A stretch of 64,000 nt of DNA from the NCBI RefSeq assembly GCF_021117365.1, contig NZ_CP088262.1, positions 3,784,501-3,848,500 on the forward strand, given 5' to 3'. This document shows, one piece after another, positions 17,421-24,668 of this stretch. The notes below the pieces were generated by a model. The model worked only from the letters and a program-made list of their open reading frames with translations. It searched no databases and was not told the DNA's origin. Position numbers and translations under genes: made by a program. The stretch's first letter is position 1. Every line of letters starts with the position of its first letter. This DNA comes from Nocardioides sp. cx-173. Its GTDB lineage: Bacteria > Actinomycetota > Actinomycetes > Propionibacteriales > Nocardioidaceae.

Positions 17421-18809
17421 TCAGGCACCGGCGCGGCGTACCGCGCGGCCGACGTGGAGATACAGCGCGTGACCCGCGCCGTCGTCACCGAGAAACGCGT
17501 GCGGCATGAACATGCCTCGGTCGGCCTCGATCGGGATGAGGCTGTCGCCGTCGTAGTGGACGAGCTCCTTGCGCTCGGGCTTCTCGCCCAGCTCCTCGGC
17601 GATGCCGCTCGGCTTCAGGTCCATCCAGATCCGCCCGTCGTCCCCCTGGGAGATGTCGATGTCGAACACCTCCGCGGAGTAGGTGCCGACATAGCGGGAG
17701 GCGTCGATGGCCTCCGCCTCGGCGGGCGGCGCCGGCAACGCGGGCAGGGTGACGTCGGCGAGCTGGAGGAGCAGGTGGGAGTAGAGGTCGCGGTAGAGGG
17801 AGAAGGCGTCGCCGCCGTTGGTGAGCAGGGCGATCGCCACCCCGCGCTCGGGCACCGTGCGCAGGAACGCCGCCTGGCCGATGGTGTTGCCGTCGTGGCC
17901 GACGAGCACGCCGTCCGGCGTCTCGAACAGCTCCCAGCCCAGGCCCCAGTGCGTGCCCATCAGGCCGAGGTCGGGCAGCGCCACCTGCGCCTCCTGCATC
18001 GCCGCGACGCTCGCGGGCGAGAGCACCTGCGTGCCGTCGGCGGCGACCCCGCCCTCCAGGTGCATCCGGGCGAAGGTCACCAGGTCGCGCGGGCGCATCG
18101 CGAGCATCGAGCCGGCCGGGCTGTTCGAGCGGGCCATCGCCCAGACCGGCGCCGCCTCGTACGGCGCGTCGGGCGCGGGCTGCAGGTGGCCGACGGCGGC
18201 GCGGAACAGGATCGCCTCGTAGGGGCCGGTGGCAGCGTGGGTGAGCCCCAGCGGCGCGAACAGGTGGTCGCGCAGGCAGGCGTCGTACGGCTTCTCGCGC
18301 AGCACCTCGACCAGGCGGCCCAGGACGCAGTAGCCGGCGTTGTTGTAGGAGAAGAGCTCACCCGGAGGGAACAGCTGGGGCACCTCGTGCAGGACGTCGA
18401 GGTACTTCTCGACGCAGTCGTCGCCCGTGCCGGTGTCGGTGAAGATGTCGCCCTCGAAGCCGGCGGTGTGCGAGAGCAGCTGGCGGGTCGTGATCTTGAC
18501 CGCGGCCGCCTCGTCGGCGATGCGGAACTCCGGCAGGTAGGTGCGGATCGGCAGCTCGAGGTCGAGCCTGCCCTCGTCGACGAGCTGCATGACCAGGGTC
18601 GCGGTCCAGACCTTGGTGACCGAGCCGATCTGGAAGACCGAGTCCGGGGTCGCCTCCACGCCGGTGGCCCGGCTCAGGAGACCTGCCGCGTGGTCGACCA
18701 CCTCGCCGCCGGCCAGGACGGCCACTGCGGCACCGGGGACGTCGTACTTCTCGATGAGCGCCGGGAGCTGCTCGGCGATCCAGGTCTCGACGTCGGTGAG
18801 TGCTGTCAT
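17421..18809 (-). CDS. Class C beta-lactamase-fold hydrolase, D-aminopeptidase-like
   Basis: 462 residues with the serine penicillin-recognising triad of motifs: SVTK in FQIGSVTKVWTATLVMQL, YNN in FSYNNAGY and the HDG in GHDGNTIGQ. A C-terminal lipocalin-like beta domain (~360-460) resembles that of D-aminopeptidases. No signal peptide is visible, so it acts inside the cell. It is clearly paralogous to the last ~450 residues of the S9 fusion, sharing long blocks such as FTDTG.GDDC.EKY and HLEGGVAADGT. The ATG at 18809 follows TAGCGT by 7 nt, suggesting a leaderless start; ATG 18815 is an alternative. Confidence 0.85.
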   Translation of the reverse strand: MTALTDVETWIAEQLPALIEKYDVPGAAVAVLAGGEVVDHAAGLLSRATGVEATPDSVFQIGSVTKVWTATLVMQLVDEGRLDLELPIRTYLPEFRIADEAAAVKITTRQLLSHTAGFEGDIFTDTGTGDDCVEKYLDVLHEVPQLFPPGELFSYNNAGYCVLGRLVEVLREKPYDACLRDHLFAPLGLTHAATGPYEAILFRAAVGHLQPAPDAPYEAAPVWAMARSNSPAGSMLAMRPRDLVTFARMHLEGGVAADGTQVLSPASVAAMQEAQVALPDLGLMGTHWGLGWELFETPDGVLVGHDGNTIGQAAFLRTVPERGVAIALLTNGGDAFSLYRDLYSHLLLQLADVTLPALPAPPAEAEAIDASRYVGTYSAEVFDIDISQGDDGRIWMDLKPSGIAEELGEKPERKELVHYDGDSLIPIEADRGMFMPHAFLGDDGAGHALYLHVGRAVRRAGA

Positions 18810-18822
18810 GTACATCACGCTA
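18809..18822 (-). promoter_or_regulatory. Candidate -10 box of the D-peptide operon
   Basis: TAGCGT lies exactly 7 nt before ATG 18809 with no Shine-Dalgarno between, the spacing expected when the transcript begins at the start codon. A -35 is not obvious. It would be the main promoter for the ten-kilobase-plus operon down to 5589. Confidence 0.4.
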
Positions 18823-18923
18823 AGGAGCGAGGCCCCCTGCCGTGTTGGTCCGGCGCCACAAGGCGCGCGGGAGCGATCCGTCGCCACGGACAAGTCGGAC
18901 GCCACACCGAGGCGGCCGAGAGA

Positions 18924-20114
18924 TCACCCCACGACCTCGAACCGCAGGCCGGCGCGCTGCAGGCGGGACAGGAGGTGGTCCCCCATCGCCTGTGCCGTCG
19001 TCACCTGTCCGGCGGTCTCGGGGTTGTCGTCCAGGACCAGGCACAGGGCCGACTCGCCGAGCATCTTGGCGGTCTCGCCGTAGCCGGGGTCGCCACCGGA
19101 GACCCGAGTGTGCACGGTGCGGCCGTCGCCCTCCCCCACGAAGTCGACCGTGAACCACGACCGGGCCCGCTTGGCCTCGTCGGGACCCTCCCCCTGCGCG
19201 ACCCGGCCCAGCAGCAGCTTGCGCAGCGCAGGCACCTGGGCCGACAGCGCCATCGCGGCGACGGCGGCCGTGCCACCGGCGGCATAGCGCAGCGTCTTGG
19301 TGCCCGCGTAGTGGGAGTAGCGGAAGCTCGACCCGTACGCCGGCAGCGCGGCACCCGAGCGCGCCACCACGAACGGGTCGAGGGTCGGCAACGGCAGCAG
19401 CCAGAAGCCGAGCTGTCGGTCACGGTGCGGCTTGCCCGCGACCGCGCGGGAGGACCGACCGTCGGCCGGCTTCGGCTCCAGCCGGCGCCGGGCCGCCCAG
19501 GCCTCCTTGGACTGCTTCGGCCGCGACATCGCGTTGATGGCGGAGTGGAAGGTGCCGCCGGAGAACATCCCGCTCGCGCGCACGACGCCGCGCAGGGTCA
19601 CCGCACCCGAGGCGGCGAGCTGCTGCACGGTGAAGTAGGCGCCCAGGTCGTGCGGGATCGAGTCGAAGCCGCAGGCGTGGACCAGCCGGGCGCCGGTGCG
19701 CACGGCGGTGGCGTGATGGGCCACGTACATGCGGTCGACGAACTCCGGCTCGCCGGTGAGGTCCACGTAGTCGGTGCCGGCCTCGGCGCAGGCGGCGACC
19801 AGGGGCTCGCCGTGCTCCAGGTAGGGCCCGACCGTGCTGATCACCACGCGGGCGCGGCCCGCGACGTCGGCCAGCGAGGCGGGGTCCGTGACGTCGGCGG
19901 GCAGCAGGTCGAGGCCGGCCAGCTCCGCGCGCTCCGGGTGGGCCTCGGCCAGCCTGTGCCGTACCTGCTCGAGCTTGTCGGGGCTCCGGCCCGCGAGAGC
20001 CCAGCGCAGGCCCTCCGGTGCGTGCTCGGCGAGGTACGCGGACGTGAGGCCGCCGGTGAACCCGGTCGCTCCGAAGACAACGACGTCGTACTCGCGAGAC
20101 TCTGGTGAGGGCAT
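18924..20114 (-). CDS. Saccharopine-dehydrogenase-like / trans-acting enoyl reductase family protein
   Basis: 396 residues. The N-terminus is a Rossmann fold with VVVFGATGFTGGLTSAYL and DVTDPASLADVAGRARVVIST. The family-specific region GTDYVDLTGEPEFVDRMYVAHHATA and ACGFDSIPHDLGA place it with mycobacterial proteins of the Rv2449c/Rv2953 type, the latter a trans-acting enoyl reductase of lipid synthesis. A single hydrophobic stretch near residue 275 may touch the membrane. It is transcribed away from the sigma factor gene and is separated by 109 nt from the D-peptide operon. The substrate is unknown. Confidence 0.8.
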   Translation of the reverse strand: MPSPESREYDVVVFGATGFTGGLTSAYLAEHAPEGLRWALAGRSPDKLEQVRHRLAEAHPERAELAGLDLLPADVTDPASLADVAGRARVVISTVGPYLEHGEPLVAACAEAGTDYVDLTGEPEFVDRMYVAHHATAVRTGARLVHACGFDSIPHDLGAYFTVQQLAASGAVTLRGVVRASGMFSGGTFHSAINAMSRPKQSKEAWAARRRLEPKPADGRSSRAVAGKPHRDRQLGFWLLPLPTLDPFVVARSGAALPAYGSSFRYSHYAGTKTLRYAAGGTAAVAAMALSAQVPALRKLLLGRVAQGEGPDEAKRARSWFTVDFVGEGDGRTVHTRVSGGDPGYGETAKMLGESALCLVLDDNPETAGQVTTAQAMGDHLLSRLQRAGLRFEVVG

Positions 20115-20145
20115 GGGTCATCGTGGCACTGACCAAGATCTGGAG

Positions 20146-20172
20146 GGAACCGGGTCCGGTGGCCACCTCGTC
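20146..20172 (+). promoter_or_regulatory. Putative ECF-type promoter of the sigma factor gene
   Basis: GGAACC (20146-20151) and CGTC (20169-20172) are separated by 17 nt, close to the GGAAC...CGTC pattern of ECF sigma promoters. It lies about 45 nt upstream of the sigma factor start, as expected for an autoregulated gene. The spacing is slightly long. Confidence 0.4.
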
Positions 20173-20216
20173 GTACCCCTAGCCGACCCCACGAGCCCCG
20201 AGGACGACACCACCGC

Positions 20217-20741
20217 ATGGATCCCGACACCGAGTTCGCCGCCTACGCCGAGGAGGCGTGGCCGGCCCTGGTCCGCTCGGCGGTGTTCCTCGGCTGCCGG
20301 CTGCCCGAGGCCGAGGACCTCGTCCAGACCACGCTGGCGCGCTGCTACTCCGCGTGGTCGAAGGTGCGAGCGGCCGACAACCGGGACGCCTACGTCTACC
20401 GGATGCTGGTCAACGGCCTGCGCGACAGCAAGCGGCGGCGGTGGTGGGGCGAGCAGGCGACCGAGGTGCTGCCCGAGGGCCGCACCGGAGCCCGCGACCT
20501 CATGGCCGACGTCGACACCGCCGACGCCATCCACCGGGCCATGGCGGGGCTCAGCAAGGTCAACCGGGACGTCGTCGTCCTGCGCTACTTCGCGCAGCTC
20601 ACCGAGCAGCAGACCGCCGAGGCGCTCGGCGTGCCGCCCGGCACCGTCAAGAGCCGCCTGTCCCGGGCGCTCGCCCAGCTCGCCTCCGACCACCACCTCG
20701 CGGACCTCAGCGACAGCCGCAGCCCGAGGAGGGCGCCATGA
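20217..20741 (+). CDS. ECF RNA polymerase sigma factor, SigE family
   Basis: 174 residues. Region 2 (~20-75) shows LVRSAVFLGCRLPEAEDLVQTTLARCYSAW and region 4 (~110-165) the helix-turn-helix TEQQTAEALGVPPGTVKSRLSRAL. It directs RNA polymerase to ECF-type promoters. The next gene starts inside its last codons (overlap of 4 nt), so the two products are made together, as with sigma/anti-sigma pairs. The C-terminal 15 residues are short and polar. Confidence 0.92.
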   Translation: MDPDTEFAAYAEEAWPALVRSAVFLGCRLPEAEDLVQTTLARCYSAWSKVRAADNRDAYVYRMLVNGLRDSKRRRWWGEQATEVLPEGRTGARDLMADVDTADAIHRAMAGLSKVNRDVVVLRYFAQLTEQQTAEALGVPPGTVKSRLSRALAQLASDHHLADLSDSRSPRRAP

Positions 20742-22732
20742 ACGACCTCGAACGCCTCTGGGACGACCTGCCCGTCGGACCGGCGCCCGTCGCCGACATC
20801 ATGCGGGCCGGCGGCCGGCGTCCCGCCCGCCGACGGGTCGTGCGGCCGCTGGTGCGCGGCGCGGTCGTGGCGGGGATCGCCGCGGCCTTCGTCGCCGGGG
20901 TCCTGGTCGGCCAGCCGTCGCCGGACGGCGGCCGCCCCGGACCGGTCCCGCCGGGCGGCGACACGGCGCCAATCACGCCGGCGGCGTTCCACGGCGACCT
21001 GCAGCCGGCCGCCTCGTGCGAGGCGCTGCGGACCTCCTACGTCGAGCGGGCGCTGGAGATCGTGGGGCCGTTCGGGTGGCAGGAGTACGGCTACCGCGGG
21101 CCGTGGATGCTCGACGGGGCCATGGCGCGTGGCGGACTCCCGTCACCGTCCCCTGCGGGGGCGGCCAGCTCGCAGGTGGCGAAGTCCTACCAGTCCCTCA
21201 GCAGCGCCACCGGCACCAACGTGCAGGAGGCCGGCGTCGACGAGCCGGACCACGTCAAGACCGACGGCGAGGTGCTCGTTCGGGTCGAGGGCGACCTGCT
21301 GACGACGTACGACGTCGGTGGCGAGGAGGTCTCCGAGCTGGCCTCGCTGGACCTGGGCGACCTGCTCGACGCCGAGATCCTGCTGGCCGGCGACACGGTC
21401 GTGGCGATCGGCCGCCTCGGCCGGGACGGCGCGGGGACCCGGGTGGTCACCGTGGACGTCGCCGACCCGGCGACGCCGGTCGTGGTCGAGACCGTCGACT
21501 ACACCAGCGCGCTGGTCACCGCCCGCCAGCACGGGCAGGACGTGCGGCTGGTGCTGCAGTCGGGGCTGCCCGACCTGCCGTTCGTGGAGCCGCGCCGCGG
21601 GGGCGGCACGGGCAAGGAGCGGCGACGTGACGCGCTGCGCGCCAACCGCGAGGTCGTGCGGGCCTCCACCCTCGACGACTGGATCCCGCGCGTGGCCGGC
21701 GAGGCCGGCACCGAGCAGCTCGTGGCGTGTGGCGACGTCGCGATCCCCGAGGCCGACCTCGCGCTCGACACGATGGCGGTGGTGGGCTTCGCGGCCGACT
21801 CCCCCGCCGAGCTCCGCACGCTGGGACTGGCCGGCTCCGCCCCCCTGGCCTACGAGTCGCCCGACCACCTGTACCTCGCCACCCAGGCCGACCCCTGGGG
21901 CTGGTGCTGCTTCGACTCGATCATCGGCGCTCCGCGGACGGTCGTGCCCGTGGACGACGGCGTCACGCACGTCTTCGACTTCGCGCTGGACGGCGTCGGG
22001 GCGTCGTACGTCGGGTCCGGGGAGGTGGAGGGCGCCGTCGCCGACCGCTGGTCGATGGACGAGCACGACGGCGTGCTGCGGCTGGCCGTCGGCCCGACGC
22101 AGGAGACGGGCGACTTCAACTCGGTCGTGACGCTCCAGGCGCAGGGCGACGAGCTGGTCGAGATCGGCCGCCTCGACCACCTCGGCGACGGCGAGCAGAT
22201 CCAGTCGGTGCGATGGTTCGGGTCCCTGGCGATCGTCGTCACCTACCGCCAGATCGACCCGCTCTACGCCGTCGACCTCACCGACCAAGCCGCGCCGCGC
22301 CTCGGCGGCGAGCTCAAGATCCCCGGCTTCTCGGAGTACCTGCACCCGCTCGGCCAGCACTGGCTGGTCGGCATGGGCCAGGGCCCGGGCGAGCGCGGGC
22401 GCTGGGGTGCGCAGGTGTCGCTGTTCAACATCCACGACCTGGCGCGGCCGCGACGCCTCGACGTGCTGAAGTACGCCGGCGGCTCGACCGCGATGGCCGG
22501 CCAGGACCCCCGCCAGTTCACCTGGCTCGGCGCCGAGCGGGTCGCGCTCACCGTCGTCGAGCGGGGCCGCACCGGCTACGTCTCGGTCCTGTCCTTCGCC
22601 GGCGAGGAGATCGCCAACCGCATGGTGGAGGTCGATCACGGCAGGGACGTCGCCGACATCCGTCTCGTCCCCCTCCCCGAGGGCCGCGTCGCCCTCGTCA
22701 CCGCCGACGACGTCGAGCTCTTCCCCCTCTGA
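20738..22732 (+). CDS. Membrane-anchored beta-propeller protein, possible partner of the sigma factor
   Basis: 664 residues. A short cytoplasmic head (MNDLERLWDDLPV...) precedes one membrane helix at ~45-63 (GAVVAGIAAAFVAGVLVG). The outer part, from ~145 on, starts with SSATGTNVQEAGVDEPDHVKTDG in pieces typical of the beta-propeller family PF09826, and continues with repeated WD-like strands to the end. Gene overlap with the sigma factor and the topology (cytoplasmic head, one helix, outer sensor) fit a regulator of that sigma factor, but the head has no recognisable zinc anti-sigma motif. That function is inferred. Confidence 0.8.
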   Translation: MNDLERLWDDLPVGPAPVADIMRAGGRRPARRRVVRPLVRGAVVAGIAAAFVAGVLVGQPSPDGGRPGPVPPGGDTAPITPAAFHGDLQPAASCEALRTSYVERALEIVGPFGWQEYGYRGPWMLDGAMARGGLPSPSPAGAASSQVAKSYQSLSSATGTNVQEAGVDEPDHVKTDGEVLVRVEGDLLTTYDVGGEEVSELASLDLGDLLDAEILLAGDTVVAIGRLGRDGAGTRVVTVDVADPATPVVVETVDYTSALVTARQHGQDVRLVLQSGLPDLPFVEPRRGGGTGKERRRDALRANREVVRASTLDDWIPRVAGEAGTEQLVACGDVAIPEADLALDTMAVVGFAADSPAELRTLGLAGSAPLAYESPDHLYLATQADPWGWCCFDSIIGAPRTVVPVDDGVTHVFDFALDGVGASYVGSGEVEGAVADRWSMDEHDGVLRLAVGPTQETGDFNSVVTLQAQGDELVEIGRLDHLGDGEQIQSVRWFGSLAIVVTYRQIDPLYAVDLTDQAAPRLGGELKIPGFSEYLHPLGQHWLVGMGQGPGERGRWGAQVSLFNIHDLARPRRLDVLKYAGGSTAMAGQDPRQFTWLGAERVALTVVERGRTGYVSVLSFAGEEIANRMVEVDHGRDVADIRLVPLPEGRVALVTADDVELFPL

Positions 22733-22735
22733 GCA

Positions 22736-22800
22736 CCGACCCGTCACCAACTCACGCCATTCCCCGCTGACCCGTCAGAAAGTTTCTGACGGGTCAGCGG
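22736..22800 (+). repeat. Palindromic dispersed element, copy 2
   Basis: The perfect 18-bp arms (22764-22781 and 22783-22800, one central base) are identical to those of copy 1 at 5517-5553. The preceding spacer differs by a single base, and the outer half-site is CCGACCCGTCA. It starts four bases after the propeller stop codon, so it can serve as its terminator. Confidence 0.85.
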
Positions 22801-22810
22801 GGAGGCGACG

Positions 22811-22816
22811 TAAACT
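22811..22816 (+). promoter_or_regulatory. -10 box TAAACT for leaderless DUF2277 gene
   Basis: TAAACT is followed by exactly 7 nt and then ATG 22824, with no Shine-Dalgarno. This is the usual geometry of leaderless actinobacterial transcripts. The upstream palindromic element ends only 10 nt before it. Confidence 0.5.
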
Positions 22817-22823
22817 CGGCCGC

Positions 22824-23093
22824 ATGTGCCGCAACATCCGCCCGCTCAACAACTTCGAGCCGCCGGCCACGCGCGACGAGGTCACGGCGGCGGCGCTGCA
22901 GTACGTCCGCAAGGTGTCGGGGACGACCAAGCCGTCGCAGGCCAACCAGGCGGTCTTCGACCGGGCCGTGCAGGAGATCGCGCACCTGACCCAGCACCTG
23001 CTCGACGACCTGGTGACCACCGCGCCGCCCAAGGACCGCGAGGTCGAGGCGGCGAAGGCGCGGGCGCGCGCCGAGCTGCGCTACGCGCGCTGA
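22824..23093 (+). CDS. DUF2277 family protein
   Basis: 89 residues, opening MCRNIRPLNNFEPPAT, a very conserved start in the DUF2277 family, followed by a helical body ending in ARARAELRYAR. The family is small, widespread in Actinobacteria and Proteobacteria, and of unknown function; the paired Cys and Arg at the N-terminus are the best candidates for a functional site. It lies 6 nt upstream of the sirtuin gene, so the two are probably co-transcribed. Confidence 0.88.
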   Translation: MCRNIRPLNNFEPPATRDEVTAAALQYVRKVSGTTKPSQANQAVFDRAVQEIAHLTQHLLDDLVTTAPPKDREVEAAKARARAELRYAR

Positions 23094-23099
23094 GGGCTC

Positions 23100-23921
23100 A
23101 TGACCGCCCTCCCGACCGGCACGACGTACGACGCCGCCTGCGCCCTCCTGGCCGGCGGACCGCTCGTCGTGCTCACGGGTGCCGGGCTCTCGACCGACTC
23201 CGGCATCCCGGACTACCGCGGGCCGGGGTCGCCGGCGCGGGCCCCGATGACCTACCAGGAGTTCGTGTCGGGACCGGCCGCCCAGCAGCGCTACTGGGCG
23301 CGCAGCCACCTGGGCTGGGGCCGGATGCGGCACGCCGCCCCCAACGACGGCCACCGAGCCCTGGCCAGGCTCGACCCCGAGCTGCTCATCACCCAGAACG
23401 TCGACGGGCTGCACGAGGCGGCCGGGTCGCGGCGGCTGGTCGCGCTGCACGGGCGGATCGCCGACGTCGTGTGCCTGAGCTGCCGGGCGACCTCGTCGCG
23501 GGTGGCCCTGCACGAGCGGATGACAGCGCTGAACCCCGGCTTCGCCGAGCGCCACGCGACCGCCGAGGCCCGGCCCGACGGCGACGTGGAGCTCGACGAC
23601 ACCGCCGGCTTCGTGGTGCCGGCCTGCGAGGGGTGCGGCGGGGTGCTGAAGCCCGACGTCGTCTTCTTCGGAGAGAACGTCCCGGCGCCCCGCGTCGAGC
23701 GCTGCTACGCGGCGGTCGAGGCGCTGGCGTCCGCGGGCGGCACGCTGCTCGTGGCCGGGTCCAGCCTGACCGTGATGAGCGGCCTGCGGTTCGTCCGCCG
23801 GGCCGCGAAGCTCGGCGTGCCGGTGGTGATCGTCAACCGCGGCACCACCCGAGGCGACGAGCACGCGACGTACAAGCTGGATGTCGGGTGCTCGGAGTTC
23901 CTGGCGGCGCTGGCGGGCTGA
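23100..23921 (+). CDS. SIR2-family NAD-dependent protein deacylase
   Basis: 273 residues. NAD-binding motifs GAGLSTDSGIPDYRG (~22-36) and TQNVDGLHEAAG (~98-109), the catalytic His in VALHGRI, and the zinc ligands in CLSCR and CEGCGG identify a sirtuin. The second lobe shows GSSLTVMSGLRF and VNRGTTRGD. It lacks the Ala-Tyr-Arg desuccinylase signature as far as I can see, so deacetylase is the default call. It probably shares a transcript with DUF2277. Confidence 0.9.
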   Translation: MTALPTGTTYDAACALLAGGPLVVLTGAGLSTDSGIPDYRGPGSPARAPMTYQEFVSGPAAQQRYWARSHLGWGRMRHAAPNDGHRALARLDPELLITQNVDGLHEAAGSRRLVALHGRIADVVCLSCRATSSRVALHERMTALNPGFAERHATAEARPDGDVELDDTAGFVVPACEGCGGVLKPDVVFFGENVPAPRVERCYAAVEALASAGGTLLVAGSSLTVMSGLRFVRRAAKLGVPVVIVNRGTTRGDEHATYKLDVGCSEFLAALAG

Positions 23922-23931
23922 GCGGCGAGCG

Positions 23932-24621
23932 TCAGAGCAGCCGCTTGACGAAGATGTGATCGGCGGCGTCGGGGACGATCTCGGCGGTCTCGCCTCCGGA
24001 GCCGACGAGGACGCCGTCGTCCGTGGCGACGACGGTGACGGTCTTGTCGGGCAGGGCGCCGACGCGGCGCATGGCGCTCATCAGGGCCTCGTCCTTCTGC
24101 ATCTCCTCGGAGATCCGGCGCACGAGCACCCGCCCCTCCTCGGCGCCGGCGGCCTGGGAGAGCGACTCCACGCCGTCCATGAAGTCCTCGCCGACCTCGA
24201 CCTGGCCGAGCTCCTCGAGACCGGGGATCGGGTTGCCGTACGGCGAGGCGGTGGGGTGGTCGAGCAGCTGGAGCAGGCGGCGCTCCACGGTCTCGGACAT
24301 CACGTGCTCCCAGCGGCACGCCTCCTCGTGGACGAGCTCCCAGTCGAGGCCGATGACGTCGGTCAGCAGCCGCTCGGCGAGCCGGTGCTTGCGCATCACC
24401 CGGGTCGCGAGCTGGAGACCGACATCGGTGAGCTCGAGGTGCCGGTCGCCCTGCACGGTGAGGAGTCCGTCGCGCTCCATCCGGGCCACCGTCTGCGACA
24501 CCGTCGGGCCGCTCTGGTGAAGCCGCTCCGCGATGCGGGCACGCAGCGGCACGATGCCCTCCTCCACGAGCTCGTAGATCGTGCGGAGGTACATCTCGGT
24601 GGTGTCGATCAGGTCGCTCAC
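23932..24621 (-). CDS. ideR: Iron-dependent repressor, DtxR/IdeR family
   Basis: 229 residues from GTG (SDLIDTTEMYLRTIYEL follows). The winged helix (1-73) contains SGPTVSQTVARMERDGLL, and the dimerisation and metal-binding domain has RLLTDVIGLDWELVHEEACRWEHVMS, with the Cys-Glu-His ligand positions of DtxR. A C-terminal SH3-like domain (~150-229) is present. With ferrous iron it represses iron uptake genes. CAGAAT lies 6 nt before the GTG, so the transcript may be leaderless. A longer ATG start at 24639 is less likely by alignment. Confidence 0.88.
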   Translation of the reverse strand: MSDLIDTTEMYLRTIYELVEEGIVPLRARIAERLHQSGPTVSQTVARMERDGLLTVQGDRHLELTDVGLQLATRVMRKHRLAERLLTDVIGLDWELVHEEACRWEHVMSETVERRLLQLLDHPTASPYGNPIPGLEELGQVEVGEDFMDGVESLSQAAGAEEGRVLVRRISEEMQKDEALMSAMRRVGALPDKTVTVVATDDGVLVGSGGETAEIVPDAADHIFVKRLL

Positions 24622-24668
24622 GCACCCATTCTGACGCATGCGTGGATGTCCCTGGCATCGTGGAGGCG

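Noticed and set aside
15084..20108. Very long open frame on the plus strand (over 1600 codons), and similar long plus-strand frames opposite the peptide operon, rpoB and rpoC
   Set aside because: They lie antisense to clearly conserved genes, have no recognisable domain, and arise from the GC-rich third codon positions.
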